From Pseudomonas mandelii (GTDB lineage Bacteria; Pseudomonadota; Gammaproteobacteria; Pseudomonadales; Pseudomonadaceae), in assembly GCF_006438925.1 (NCBI RefSeq), contig NZ_RCZA01000015.1, forward strand, positions 1-64,000: a DNA stretch of 64,000 nt. Reading direction: 5' to 3'. The notes under the pieces were generated by a model, which saw nothing but the letters and a program-made list of their open reading frames with translations, searched no databases and was not told the DNA's origin. Made by a program: the position numbers and the translations under genes. Of this stretch, positions 25,644-34,632 are shown one piece after another; the first letter of the stretch is position 1, and each line of letters starts with the position of its first letter.

Positions 25644-27761
25644 TTAGAAGCTCATGTCCACCTTGGTCCAGAGCGTGCGCCCCGGTTCTTTAATGGCTTG
25701 CGGGTCGTTGGCCGGGTAGCCGAAACCGGCGTTGCCGGCCAGGTTCAAGTGCTCGGCGTACGCCTTGCCGAACAGGTTGTCGACGCCGGTGCTGACCTTC
25801 CAGTTTTTGTTGATCCGGTACGCGCCATTGAGCGAGAACACGCCAAAGCCCGGGGTCTTGTCGAAGTCCTTGCCGACCACGTTGCCCTTGTTCTGGTCGA
25901 TGCGGTTTTGCGCCGCGACCACTCGCCACAAGGCCCCGGCGCTCCAGTTGTCTTCGCTGTAGGTCAGGCCGAAACGTGCGTCCAGCGGCGGCATTTGCGG
26001 CAGTGCGTTGCCGTCGCTACTGTTTTTGCCCCAGGCGTAGGCCAGGGTCGCATCGGCTTTCCAGTTGCTGGTCAGCTTGTAGGCCGCACCCAATTCGCCG
26101 CCCATGATCCGCGCATCGATGTTCTCGGCTTGCGAGGTCATGCCCATCATTGTTGGCGTGTAGTTGAACAGGATGTAGTCGCGCACCTGCCCGATGTAGC
26201 CCGAGGCCCAGGCTTCGAGGCCTTCGGTCCTGTATTGCAGGCCGAAGTCGAGCTGGGTGGTTTTTTCAGGCTTGATCGAATCGAAGGCATTCACCGAACC
26301 GGCAGGCCCCGAGTTGGGTGAAAAAAGCTCCCAGTAATCCGGGAAACGCTGGGTGTGACCGAGGCCGGCATACAGCGTGGTCGGGCTGTCGGCCAGGTCA
26401 TGCTCGTAACGGATGAAGCCGCTTGGCAGTGTGTCGGCACGGGTGTCGTCGGCGGTCGGGTTGGGGCGCGCCATCATCCCGGAGCCAGTGGTCTGCCGGA
26501 AATCCTTGGCCGAAGCACGGTCCAGGCGCGCGCCGGTAATCAGCCGGTCACGGTCGGCGGCGTACCAGGTCAGTTCGCTGAACACGCCGTAGTTATGGAA
26601 GTCGGCATCCTTGTTGCGCGGCAATTCCTTGTAGACGTCGATGCCCATGGCGCTGCGCTGGCGGTGTTCGCTGGTCTGCGCATCGATGCCGCTGATCAAC
26701 TGCACATCGGCCCAGCGCCAGGTGGCTTTGATCCGTGCGCCGAGGGTTCGACGGTCGACGTTGGAGGCCATGGGACCTGCCATCATCCCGGTGCCGGACG
26801 GCGTGCGCAGGGTGTAGTTGTCCATCACGTGGTCGGCGTAGTTGTAGTAGATCTGCGCCTCGACCTTATCCAGCACATCGCCGATGTTCGACTTCTCGAA
26901 ACGCAGGCCCAGGCTTTCGCGCTTGAACTGCGAACCGTCCATGCCGCGCCCGGCGTAACGCGCTTCGCCATCGCCCTTGCCGGCGGTGAGTTCCAGCAGG
27001 GTGTCGGCGTCCGGGGTCCAGCCCACCGCGACGTCGCCATTCCACTTGTCGTAGCGCGACGGCACGGTGTCGTTGTTACCGTCCTGGTAGTCGTCGGCAT
27101 GCGCGGTGTTGCCGATCACTCGCACGTAACCCAATGGCCCGCCGGCAGCAGCGTCCACCACTTTGTCGAAACGCCCGTTGGAGCCAGCCAGCACGCTGGC
27201 GTTCACCCGCGTGCCGAGTTCGCCGAAGCTTTCCGGCTCACGGTCGAAGAGGATGGTCCCGGCCGACGCGCCCGGTCCCCAGAGCACGGTTTGCGGGCCT
27301 TTGATGACGGTGAGTTTGTCGTAGGTTTCCGGCGAGATGTACGAGGTCGGTGCGTCCATTCGGCCGGGGCAGGCGCCGAGCAACTGGCCGCCGTTGGTGA
27401 GGATGTTCAACCTTGAGCCGAACATGCCACGAAGCACCGGGTCACCGTTGGTGCCGCCATTGCGCACCAGGGCGAAGCCGGGGATGGTTTTCAGGTAGTC
27501 GCCACCGTCGCTGGCCGGCACCGGTTGGCGCGGGTCCTTGGGGTTGGTGACGATGGTCAGTGGCGAACTCGGCGCGATGGCGGTGATCACCGTCGGGCTC
27601 AGTTCTTCACGGTGACCGGCGTGTTCATCGGCCAGCACCATGGGTGTCAGCATTGCACCGCAAAGGAAGGCGGTGGCGTGCCTGAAACGAATACTGGATT
27701 CGTTCGGGGCAAAAGACGCTTGGGCAGCGCTCAAGCGTGTGTCAGCAGAAAACCTGGACAT
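25644..27761 (-). CDS. oprC: TonB-dependent copper receptor OprC
   Basis: 705 residues from the ATG giving MSRFSADTRL, with GGA upstream. A signal sequence precedes a plug domain (about 60-190; KTIPGFALVRNGG, NGGQLLGACPGRMD) and a 22-stranded barrel ending in F, as outer-membrane barrels do. Met-rich loops (SGTGMMAGPM, SGMMARPN, TPTMMGMTSQ) and GACPGRMD are typical of the OprC/NosA copper receptors. It imports copper across the outer membrane with TonB energy. It is downstream of the PCuAC and DUF2946 genes in one operon. Confidence 0.93.
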   Translation of the reverse strand: MSRFSADTRLSAAQASFAPNESSIRFRHATAFLCGAMLTPMVLADEHAGHREELSPTVITAIAPSSPLTIVTNPKDPRQPVPASDGGDYLKTIPGFALVRNGGTNGDPVLRGMFGSRLNILTNGGQLLGACPGRMDAPTSYISPETYDKLTVIKGPQTVLWGPGASAGTILFDREPESFGELGTRVNASVLAGSNGRFDKVVDAAAGGPLGYVRVIGNTAHADDYQDGNNDTVPSRYDKWNGDVAVGWTPDADTLLELTAGKGDGEARYAGRGMDGSQFKRESLGLRFEKSNIGDVLDKVEAQIYYNYADHVMDNYTLRTPSGTGMMAGPMASNVDRRTLGARIKATWRWADVQLISGIDAQTSEHRQRSAMGIDVYKELPRNKDADFHNYGVFSELTWYAADRDRLITGARLDRASAKDFRQTTGSGMMARPNPTADDTRADTLPSGFIRYEHDLADSPTTLYAGLGHTQRFPDYWELFSPNSGPAGSVNAFDSIKPEKTTQLDFGLQYRTEGLEAWASGYIGQVRDYILFNYTPTMMGMTSQAENIDARIMGGELGAAYKLTSNWKADATLAYAWGKNSSDGNALPQMPPLDARFGLTYSEDNWSAGALWRVVAAQNRIDQNKGNVVGKDFDKTPGFGVFSLNGAYRINKNWKVSTGVDNLFGKAYAEHLNLAGNAGFGYPANDPQAIKEPGRTLWTKVDMSF

Positions 27762-27845
27762 GACAATTTCCATCGAACAGTCGTAAACGACACGGCCGGC
27801 AGCCTGTTGCTGTCTTCTAAACCGTGTGAGATCGGAGGTGTGTGT

Positions 27846-28295
27846 TTACGCGTCGATGGGCGGGGCGCGTGTGCGGGCGCCGGGGAAGAAGGTTTGCCGG
27901 GCGTGGCCCAGGCGAGGGGAGGGTGTGGTGAAGGTGGTGGCTTTTGGCGTGTCGAATGCGACGAAGGACTGGCCGCCGGTCAGCGCCGGGCAATTGAACA
28001 GCAGGCTGCAATAGCCGCATTTTTCCCAGAGCGCGTGATGTGAGGCTTTTGGCGGGCAGTGTTCGGCGGTGGTTTGCGCGCTGTGGTCGGCGTGCTCCAT
28101 CGCCGACATGTCCATGCTCATGTCCATCGACATGTTCATGGTCATCGAGGAGGCGCGTTGATCCATCGGCATCGACTGAGAAATCAGTGGGCCGATAAAG
28201 ATCATCAACATGGCGAACAGGCTGATCCAGCTACCGCGCGTCAGGCTTAACGGCTGACGACGGTGTGCGGATGACCTGGCGCTAAGCGGGCGCAT
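27846..28295 (-). CDS. DUF2946-family protein, Met/His-rich
   Basis: 149 residues with one hydrophobic segment near residues 22-40. It has a striking run of Met-x-Met motifs (MNMSMDMSMDMSAMEHADH) and a CGYC pair, features suited to binding copper. The function of the family is unknown, though it often lies beside copper genes. It is one of two DUF2946-like genes here. It sits 20 bases after the PCuAC gene and 84 bases before oprC. Confidence 0.8.
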   Translation of the reverse strand: MRPLSARSSAHRRQPLSLTRGSWISLFAMLMIFIGPLISQSMPMDQRASSMTMNMSMDMSMDMSAMEHADHSAQTTAEHCPPKASHHALWEKCGYCSLLFNCPALTGGQSFVAFDTPKATTFTTPSPRLGHARQTFFPGARTRAPPIDA

Positions 28296-28315
28296 GGGTG
28301 TTTTGGGTCAGCCGT

Positions 28316-28795
28316 TTACTGGGCGTGGGCGTGCGTCTGCATGTCTTCCGGCGGCTTCTTCTGCACTGAGATTTCGACCGTCACGTCGCCGGATTTCTCG
28401 AAATGCATTGTCAGCGGGAAGCGTTTGCCGTCGCTCAGCAGGCTGCGGTCTTTCAGGTTTACCAGCATCACGTGATAGGCCATCGGCGCAAAGGTGACGT
28501 TGCCGCCGGCAGGAATGTCGACGCTCGGCACCTGCTGCATTTTCATCAGATCGTTTTGCATTACGTGCTCGTGCAACTGGGCTTCGCCTGCAATCGGCGA
28601 GTCGACACTGAGCAAGCGGTCAGCGGTTTTGCCACCGTTGTGAATCACGAAATACGCCGCGACCGTTGGCGCGTTGGGCGGCAACTCCTGCGACCACGGA
28701 TGAGCAATTTCCAGTTCCCCGGCCTTGTACTCGTGGGCATTGGCAAAACAGGCAGGCAGCAGCAACGCAGCCAGAACGATGAGTTTGTTCAACAT
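28316..28795 (-). CDS. Periplasmic copper chaperone, PCuAC family
   Basis: 159 residues with a signal peptide ending ANA. The family copper site is visible: H and M in LHEHVMQNDLMKM, then the AYHVM pair, fitting the H-x-M pattern. The C-terminal tail (THAHAQ) is His-rich. PCuAC proteins carry Cu(I) to cytochrome oxidase and similar targets in the periplasm. It lies in the copper operon between two DUF2946 genes. Confidence 0.92.
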   Translation of the reverse strand: MLNKLIVLAALLLPACFANAHEYKAGELEIAHPWSQELPPNAPTVAAYFVIHNGGKTADRLLSVDSPIAGEAQLHEHVMQNDLMKMQQVPSVDIPAGGNVTFAPMAYHVMLVNLKDRSLLSDGKRFPLTMHFEKSGDVTVEISVQKKPPEDMQTHAHAQ

Positions 28796-28843
28796 GGCAG
28801 TTCTCCAGAACGATTCAAAACGCAGGTCAATTGCGAGAAGGAA

Positions 28844-29242
28844 TCACACCAGAGGGGAGGCGCGGGGGTTGAGGCTCGGCCATTGCTGGCGCGGTGTCGG
28901 TGTATCGAGAGAGGCGTGAGGCAGGCTTCGATTGGCCTCGAACTGCGCGAAGTACAGTTGCGGCACGTGCCCGGGCAACGCCACCAGTGGCGAGGAACCT
29001 GAACAGCACCAGCAATGCTGCATGTTGGAATGATCGTCGTTCTGCGGGGCTTTCTGTTCGATATCGCCCAGGGAAATCGCCACCATTTTCGTGCCGCTGG
29101 CGGAACAGAAACTGCCCCACAACAACTGCTCGGCGGGTGATTTCGCCGTCTGTGCCATCGCTCCTGACATCGGCATGGCGAGCATGTTGAACAGCACTGC
29201 GAAGCAGGCGATCCAGGCAAATGCGAGCCGTTGTCGGGACAT
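28844..29242 (-). CDS. DUF2946-family protein, first gene of the copper operon
   Basis: 132 residues. It has an N-terminal signal or membrane segment (about 7-30), then a cysteine and histidine cluster (NMQHCWCCSG) that matches the DUF2946 pattern. Its role is unknown. The position upstream of PCuAC and oprC suggests a part in copper handling. An 8-bp hairpin (29266-29292) lies in its leader. Confidence 0.8.
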   Translation of the reverse strand: MSRQRLAFAWIACFAVLFNMLAMPMSGAMAQTAKSPAEQLLWGSFCSASGTKMVAISLGDIEQKAPQNDDHSNMQHCWCCSGSSPLVALPGHVPQLYFAQFEANRSLPHASLDTPTPRQQWPSLNPRASPLV

Positions 29243-29265
29243 GGGACAAATCCGGTTGGGTGGGG

Positions 29266-29292
29266 GATCAGGCGCGGCTATTTAGCCTGATC
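29266..29292. other. Small hairpin in the leader of the copper operon
   Basis: GATCAGGC pairs with GCCTGATC across 11 bases, 24 bases upstream of the first copper gene. It could be an operator or a leader hairpin. The rest of the 29243-29412 stretch shows no clear gene; the copper operon promoter should lie here. Confidence 0.4.
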
Positions 29293-29412
29293 AGGGCCGA
29301 TAAGTAAAAAAGCGGCGTGCGGTGTGGTGTCGCAGTGCCAAGCTCCATAGCCTTCATCATAGTCGTGAATTACGGATTGCCATTGCGGTGCAGATCAGCC
29401 TTCACACAATTT

Positions 29413-29545
29413 TGTAGCAGCTGCCGAAGGCTGCGTTCGGCTGCGTAGCAGTCGTGATCCCATGCGGCACGGTTAACCTGACGGACCGTGGTGTTTGATT
29501 TCACGACCGCTACGCAGCCGAACGCAGGCTTCGCCAGCTGCTACA
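29413..29545. repeat. Long imperfect palindromic repeat at the cobK 3' end
   Basis: Arms of about 45 bases (TGTAGCAGCTGCCGAAGGCT... and its near complement) around 43 bases. A related copy lies at 55198-55329. The right outer end includes the cobK stop codon. Confidence 0.85.
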
Positions 29546-30263
29546 GGTTTTGTGTAAGGGCCGCTAATATCTCATCCACCGACCCAAACTCCCGATCAAC
29601 CCCTGGCAACACTGGCCGCTGCAAAACAATCACCGGCACCCCACGCTCCCGAGCCACTTCCAGCTTCGGCTCGGTCGCCGTGCTGCCGCTGTTCTTGCTG
29701 ATCAGCACATCAATCTGCCGCCGTTCAAACAGTGCACGTTCATCTTCAATCAGAAACGGCCCACGCGCGCCGATGACTTCGCAGCGTTCGTTGCCGGGGT
29801 AAACGTCCAGTGCGCGCAAGGCCCAGAATTGCTCTTGCGGGATCTCATGCAGATGCTGCAAGGGTTCGCGGCCGAGGGTGAACAGCGGTCGCCGGAACGG
29901 TTTCAGCGCTTCGATCAACTCGGCCCAGCCGCTGACTTCGCGCCAGTCATCCCCAGGCTGTGGTTGCCAGGCCGGGCGCCGCAAGGCCCAACAAGCAATG
30001 CCACTCAACCGCGCAGCGGCGGCGGCGTTCTGGCTGATTTGTGCGGCGTAGGGATGGGTGGCGTCCAGCAACAGGTCGATCCCTTCATTCCGAATGAACT
30101 GCGCTAGCCCTTCGACACCGCCGTAACCGCCCACGCGAATCCGACAGCTCAGATCTGTCGGCACACGCCCGACACCGGCCAGGCTATAGATGTGTTCCGG
30201 CCCGAGGGTCCGGGCGATGGCCAAGGCTTCCGTCACGCCACCGAGCAACAACACGCGCTTCAT
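29541..30263 (-). CDS. cobK: Precorrin-6A reductase
   Basis: 240 residues, CobK/CbiJ family. It reduces the macrocycle of (cobalt-)precorrin-6A with NADPH during corrin ring synthesis. Family motifs are LLLGGVTEA near the start, LLLDATHPYA at about 65, and ISKNSGSTAT near 190. Its start overlaps cbiD as ATGA. The stop codon TAG lies inside the outer end of the adjacent palindromic repeat. Confidence 0.95.
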   Translation of the reverse strand: MKRVLLLGGVTEALAIARTLGPEHIYSLAGVGRVPTDLSCRIRVGGYGGVEGLAQFIRNEGIDLLLDATHPYAAQISQNAAAAARLSGIACWALRRPAWQPQPGDDWREVSGWAELIEALKPFRRPLFTLGREPLQHLHEIPQEQFWALRALDVYPGNERCEVIGARGPFLIEDERALFERRQIDVLISKNSGSTATEPKLEVARERGVPVIVLQRPVLPGVDREFGSVDEILAALTQNL

Positions 30264-31357
30264 TGAAAAGCTCCCGCATGGCCGACAATCCCGCCTTGGC
30301 GATCAATGGCGAACACTTCGACCTGAACCTGCGCCGGCACCACGCTGCGAGCAAAGTCCAATGCGTGCTGACACACCGCATCACCCAGGGCGATCCCGGC
30401 AGCGCTGGCCATCGCCAAGGCTTGCTGGCTGGTGTTGGCTTCGCGAATCCGATGCTGCAACGCCTCATCGGCGCCAATCGCCGCCGCCCACTCGGCCAGT
30501 TGTGGCAGGTCGATGCTCGAATGTCGACTGTGCAAATCCATGTGCCCGGCCGCCAGTTTGCTGATCTTGCCGAAACCACCGCAGAGGCTGAGTTTATCCA
30601 CAGGCACTTTGCGCAGATGTTTGAGCACTGCGCCGACGAAGTCGCCCATTTCGATCAGGGCGATTTCCGGCAAGTCGTAGACCCGGCGCATGGTGTCTTC
30701 GCTGGCATTGCCGGTGCATGCGGCGATGTGCAGATAACCGTTGGTTTTTGCCACGTCGATGCCCTGATGGATCGAGGCGATGTAGGCCGCACAGGAAAAC
30801 GGCCGGACGATGCCGCTGGTGCCGAGGATCGACAAACCGCCGAGAATCCCCAGGCGCGGGTTCATGGTTTTCAGCGCCAGGGCTTCGCCGTCCTCGACGT
30901 TCACCGTGACCTCGAAGCCGCCCGGGTAATCAAGCTCCTCGGCCAGCAGCGTCAGGTGCTCGCTGATCATTTTGCGCGGCACCGGGTTGATTGCCGGTTC
31001 GCCGACGTTCAGCACCAGCCCGGGCCGGGTGACGGTGCCAACGCCACGGCCAGCATTGAACCGAATGCCCGGCTCGCGGCGCAGGCGCACTTGGGAAAAG
31101 AGCAGGGCGCCGTGGGTCACGTCCGGATCATCGCCGGCGTCCTTGATTGTTCCGGCTTCGGCGCCGTCGTCCGTCAGTCGACAGAATTCCAGGCGCATTT
31201 GCACCTGTTTGCCTTTGGGCAGAATGATTTCAACGGCGTCCGCTTCCACGCCACTGAGCAGCAGGCGCGCCGCCGCAAGGCTGGTGGCGGTGGCGCAACT
31301 GCCGGTGGTCAGGCCGCTGCGCAGCGGTGCGGGTTGTTCGGCGGTTTCGTCACGCAT
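30260..31357 (-). CDS. cbiD: Cobalt-precorrin-5B C1-methyltransferase
   Basis: 365 residues. The hallmark GLTTGSCATA near residue 15 is present, together with the later GTSGIVRPFS. It methylates C1 of the ring, the job done by CobF in the classical aerobic pathway. It overlaps cobL upstream by eight bases and cobK downstream by four, so the three are translated together. Its presence beside cobG shows a mixed pathway. Confidence 0.96.
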   Translation of the reverse strand: MRDETAEQPAPLRSGLTTGSCATATSLAAARLLLSGVEADAVEIILPKGKQVQMRLEFCRLTDDGAEAGTIKDAGDDPDVTHGALLFSQVRLRREPGIRFNAGRGVGTVTRPGLVLNVGEPAINPVPRKMISEHLTLLAEELDYPGGFEVTVNVEDGEALALKTMNPRLGILGGLSILGTSGIVRPFSCAAYIASIHQGIDVAKTNGYLHIAACTGNASEDTMRRVYDLPEIALIEMGDFVGAVLKHLRKVPVDKLSLCGGFGKISKLAAGHMDLHSRHSSIDLPQLAEWAAAIGADEALQHRIREANTSQQALAMASAAGIALGDAVCQHALDFARSVVPAQVQVEVFAIDRQGGIVGHAGAFQ

Positions 31358-32561
31358 CGAAAGGCTTCGTCACTTCCAGCAAGGTAATCGGCAACGCTTG
31401 ACGCCAGGTATCGAAGTCCCCCAGCGGTTGCGCTTGGGCGATATGGATCCGCGTCAGCTCGCCGCCGTGCTGCTCGCGCCAGGCCATCAAGGTCATTTCA
31501 CTTTGCAACGTGACGGCGTTGGCGATCAGTCGGCCGCCGGGTTTGAGTGCGGCCCAGCACGTGTCGAGCACGCCGTCGCGGGTGACGCCGCCGCCGATAA
31601 AAATCGCGTCCGGGCGTTCGAGTCCGTCCAGGGCTTGCGGTGCACTGCCGCGAATCAGTTGCAGACCGGGCACGCCGAGCGCATCGCGGTTGTGTTCGAT
31701 TAGTAACTGTCGGCTTTCATCGGCTTCGATGGCTAATGCACGGCAACCAGGGTGGGCGCGCATCCATTCGATGCCGATCGAGCCGCTGCCGGCGCCGACG
31801 TCCCACAGTAGTTCGCCGGGGATCGGAGCGAGGCGCGCAAGGGTGATCGCGCGCACATCGCGCTTGGTCAGTTGACCGTCGTGCTTGAAGGCTGAGTCTG
31901 GCAGGCCGGCCAATCGGGAGAGGCGCGGCATATTGGGTTCGGCGATGCACTCGATGGCGATCAGGTTCAGATCGGCGATCACAGGATTGTTCCAGTCATT
32001 GGCGACACCCTCGATGCGTCGTTCGGCGGCACCGCCCAGATGTTCCAGCACGGTGAGGCGACTCGCACCGAAACCGCGCTCACGCAATAACGTCGCGATG
32101 GCGGCCGGGCTCTTGCCGTCGTTGCTCAACACCAGCAAGCGAACACCGCTGAACAACTGCGCATTGAGTGCGGCGATGGGACGAGCAACCACCGAAAGCG
32201 TGACCACATCCTGCAACGGCCAGCCCATTCGCGCCGCTGCCAGCGAGCAAGAGGAGGGCGCCGGCAGAATCAGCATTTCATCACCGGACAGCTGCCGGGC
32301 CAGGCTGGCGCCCACGCCAAAGAACATCGGGTCGCCGCTGGCCAGCACGCAGACCGGCTCGCCGCGTAGCGCCAAAACCGGATCAAGGGAAAACGGGCTG
32401 GGCCACAACTGCCGCTCGCCACGGATGCACACCGGCAACAAATCCAGTTGCCGCTGGCCGCCGAAGATCCGCGAGGCGCCCAGCAGAGCGCGACGGGCGT
32501 TTTTGCCCAGGCCCTTGAAGCCGTCTTCGCCGATTCCCACTACTGTCAGCCACGGTGACAT
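31350..32561 (-). CDS. cobL: Precorrin-6Y C5,C15-methyltransferase (decarboxylating)
   Basis: 403 residues. A CbiE-like tetrapyrrole methylase half (about 1-200; GASRIFGGQRQL, ASGDPMFFGVG) is fused to a CbiT-like half (about 210-403) with the SAM site LLWDVGAGSGSIGIEW. The full-length fusion adds methyls at C5 and C15 and removes the C12 acetate carboxyl. It is first gene of the minus-strand cob operon, divergent from cobG. Confidence 0.96.
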   Translation of the reverse strand: MSPWLTVVGIGEDGFKGLGKNARRALLGASRIFGGQRQLDLLPVCIRGERQLWPSPFSLDPVLALRGEPVCVLASGDPMFFGVGASLARQLSGDEMLILPAPSSCSLAAARMGWPLQDVVTLSVVARPIAALNAQLFSGVRLLVLSNDGKSPAAIATLLRERGFGASRLTVLEHLGGAAERRIEGVANDWNNPVIADLNLIAIECIAEPNMPRLSRLAGLPDSAFKHDGQLTKRDVRAITLARLAPIPGELLWDVGAGSGSIGIEWMRAHPGCRALAIEADESRQLLIEHNRDALGVPGLQLIRGSAPQALDGLERPDAIFIGGGVTRDGVLDTCWAALKPGGRLIANAVTLQSEMTLMAWREQHGGELTRIHIAQAQPLGDFDTWRQALPITLLEVTKPFDA

Positions 32562-32705
32562 CTACAGCCCTCAAATATTGTCCTCAAACGGACTGTTCCG
32601 ACGGGCAGGCTTTTCATGCCGTCGAACAAAGCAGGCATAATACCGCGCCTTCGCCCGCGAAGCGCCTTTCCCACACAGCCGGTCGCCCCCTTGAACAAAC
32701 GCCCG

Positions 32706-34013
32706 ATGTCCTTAGCCTTACGCCCCTCGGCCTGCCCGGGGTTGTTGCGTATCGTCCAGGCGCTGGATGGCGGTATCTGCCGGATCAAGTTGAATGGCGG
32801 TTCGATCAGTGCGGACCAGGCCGACGCGGTGGCCAGTGCGGCCGAACGCTTTGCCGGAGGCGTAATAGATGCGACCAACCGCGCCAATCTGCAAATTCGC
32901 GGGATCGGCAGTGATCATGGCGCCTTGATCGATGGCCTGATGGCTGCCGGGTTGGGGCCAAGCACCGCCGCTGGCGACGATGTGCGCAATTTGATGCTCA
33001 GCCCCAGCGCCGGGATTGATCGGCAGAGGCTGTTCGACACGCGACCGCTGGCCGAAAAAATCCTCGCCACGCTGCAAAGCCATGAACACTTTCACGACCT
33101 TAGTGCCAAGTTTGCCGTGCAACTGGATGGCGGCGAAGGTCTGGCGATGCTCGAGCATCCTCATGATCTGTGGTTGTCCGCCACTGAGCGAGACGGCGAA
33201 CTGGTTTTTGCATTCGGTCTGGCGGGTTGCCCTGTGGACCCGCCTGCGGGCGCGGTGTCATTGGCGCAGGGCCATGCGCTGGTGGTCGCGGTGCTGGAGT
33301 TGTTTCTTGAACTGGCACGTCCCGACCAGACGCGAATGCGGCATTTGCTCACCGAATGCTCGCTCGACGTTTTTCTCGCTCGTCTGGCCGAACGTGTGCC
33401 GTTGATGCCCATCACGGGTTGGCAGCGCAAGGTAAGTCCGGGTGTCTTGCACATCGGCGCTCATCCACAGCGTGAGGCGGAGCGTGTGTATATCGGCGCG
33501 GTGCCGCCGCTGGGTCGCCTCAATCCCGCGATGCTCAGAGGCGTCGCACAACTGGCACGTGATCAGGGTGACGGCAGCGTGCGTTTCACACCCTGGCAAA
33601 GCCTGTTATTGCCCGGTGTTCATGTCGACACTGCGGCTCAAGTTATCCACAGTCTCGAACAGCTCGGTCTGCGTTGCTCCGTCGACGATGCCTTGGCGCA
33701 CCTGATCGCCTGCACCGGCTCGACGGGTTGCGGCAAAGGCCTGGCCGACACCAAGGGCGATGCCCGACAACTGGCGGCGCTGCTGCAACGTCACGGCCAG
33801 GCACTCAGCGTGCACCTGTCCGGTTGCCAGCGTTCCTGCGCGGCCGCGCACAGTGCGCCGGTCACGTTGCTTGCGGTTTCTCCCGGTCATTACGACCTCT
33901 ATTTTCGCGATGCAGCGCAGCCGGGTTTCGGCGCGCTGCACGCACGCAACCTTACTATTGAAGCGGTCGCAGCCTTGCTCGACGCCCGCTCACGGAGCCC
34001 CCTTGATGCTTGA
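32706..34013 (+). CDS. cobG: Precorrin-3B synthase
   Basis: About 435 residues from the ATG giving MSLALRPSACPG. The reading frame extends to an ATG at 32616, and a TTG at 32691 is also possible, so the start is uncertain. It is related to sulfite/nitrite reductases and uses oxygen to hydroxylate C20 of precorrin-3A. The Fe-S and sirohaem-type cysteines are seen in CTGSTGCGKG and SGCQRSCAAA near the C-terminus. Its stop lies just inside cobH (8-base overlap). Confidence 0.88.
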   Translation: MSLALRPSACPGLLRIVQALDGGICRIKLNGGSISADQADAVASAAERFAGGVIDATNRANLQIRGIGSDHGALIDGLMAAGLGPSTAAGDDVRNLMLSPSAGIDRQRLFDTRPLAEKILATLQSHEHFHDLSAKFAVQLDGGEGLAMLEHPHDLWLSATERDGELVFAFGLAGCPVDPPAGAVSLAQGHALVVAVLELFLELARPDQTRMRHLLTECSLDVFLARLAERVPLMPITGWQRKVSPGVLHIGAHPQREAERVYIGAVPPLGRLNPAMLRGVAQLARDQGDGSVRFTPWQSLLLPGVHVDTAAQVIHSLEQLGLRCSVDDALAHLIACTGSTGCGKGLADTKGDARQLAALLQRHGQALSVHLSGCQRSCAAAHSAPVTLLAVSPGHYDLYFRDAAQPGFGALHARNLTIEAVAALLDARSRSPLDA

Positions 34014-34632
34014 TTACATCCGCGACGGTCAGGAGATCTATCGCAACTCCTTCGCGATCATTCGTGCCGAGGCCAACCTCGAGCGTATTCCGGCCGACCT
34101 GGAAAAACTCGCGGTCCGTGTGATCCACGCCTGCGGCATGGTCGACGCTATCGACGGGCTGCAATTTTCCGAAGGCGCGGGCAAGGCTGGCCGTGATGCG
34201 CTGGCCGCCGGTGCACCGATCCTGTGCGATGCGCGGATGGTCAGCGAAGGCGTAACCCGCACGCGATTGCCTGCGAACAACGAAGTCATCTGCACCCTGC
34301 GCGATGAAAGCGTTCCTGAGCTGGCCCGAGAGTTGGGCAACACCCGTTCCGCCGCTGCGCTGGAGCTGTGGCGCCCGCACCTGGAAGGCAGCGTGGTGGT
34401 GATCGGCAACGCGCCGACCGCACTGTTCTATCTGTTGGAAATGCTCGACGCCGGCGCGCCGAAACCGGCACTGATCCTGGGCTTCCCGGTGGGCTTCGTC
34501 GGTGCCGCCGAATCCAAGGCAGCGCTCGCGGCAGACAGCCGTGGCGTGCCTTTCGTCATCATGCAAGGCCGGCTGGGCGGTAGCGCCATGGCCGCCGCCG
34601 CCGTCAATGCCCTCGCCACGGAGATCGAATGA
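34006..34632 (+). CDS. cobH: Precorrin-8X methylmutase
   Basis: 208 residues from the ATG giving MLDYIRDGQEIY. It moves the C11 methyl to C12, giving hydrogenobyrinic acid. The catalytic histidine is in RVIHACGMVD. The later GFPVGFVGAAESK segment is a family hallmark. It overlaps cobG by eight bases and cobI by four, inside the plus-strand cob operon. Confidence 0.96.
   Translation: MLDYIRDGQEIYRNSFAIIRAEANLERIPADLEKLAVRVIHACGMVDAIDGLQFSEGAGKAGRDALAAGAPILCDARMVSEGVTRTRLPANNEVICTLRDESVPELARELGNTRSAAALELWRPHLEGSVVVIGNAPTALFYLLEMLDAGAPKPALILGFPVGFVGAAESKAALAADSRGVPFVIMQGRLGGSAMAAAAVNALATEIE

Noticed and set aside
32562..32705. Cobalamin riboswitch between cobL and cobG
   Set aside because: The gap is short and I could not find the conserved B12-box or the expected long folded leader; only a small CGACGG/CCGTCG hairpin is visible.
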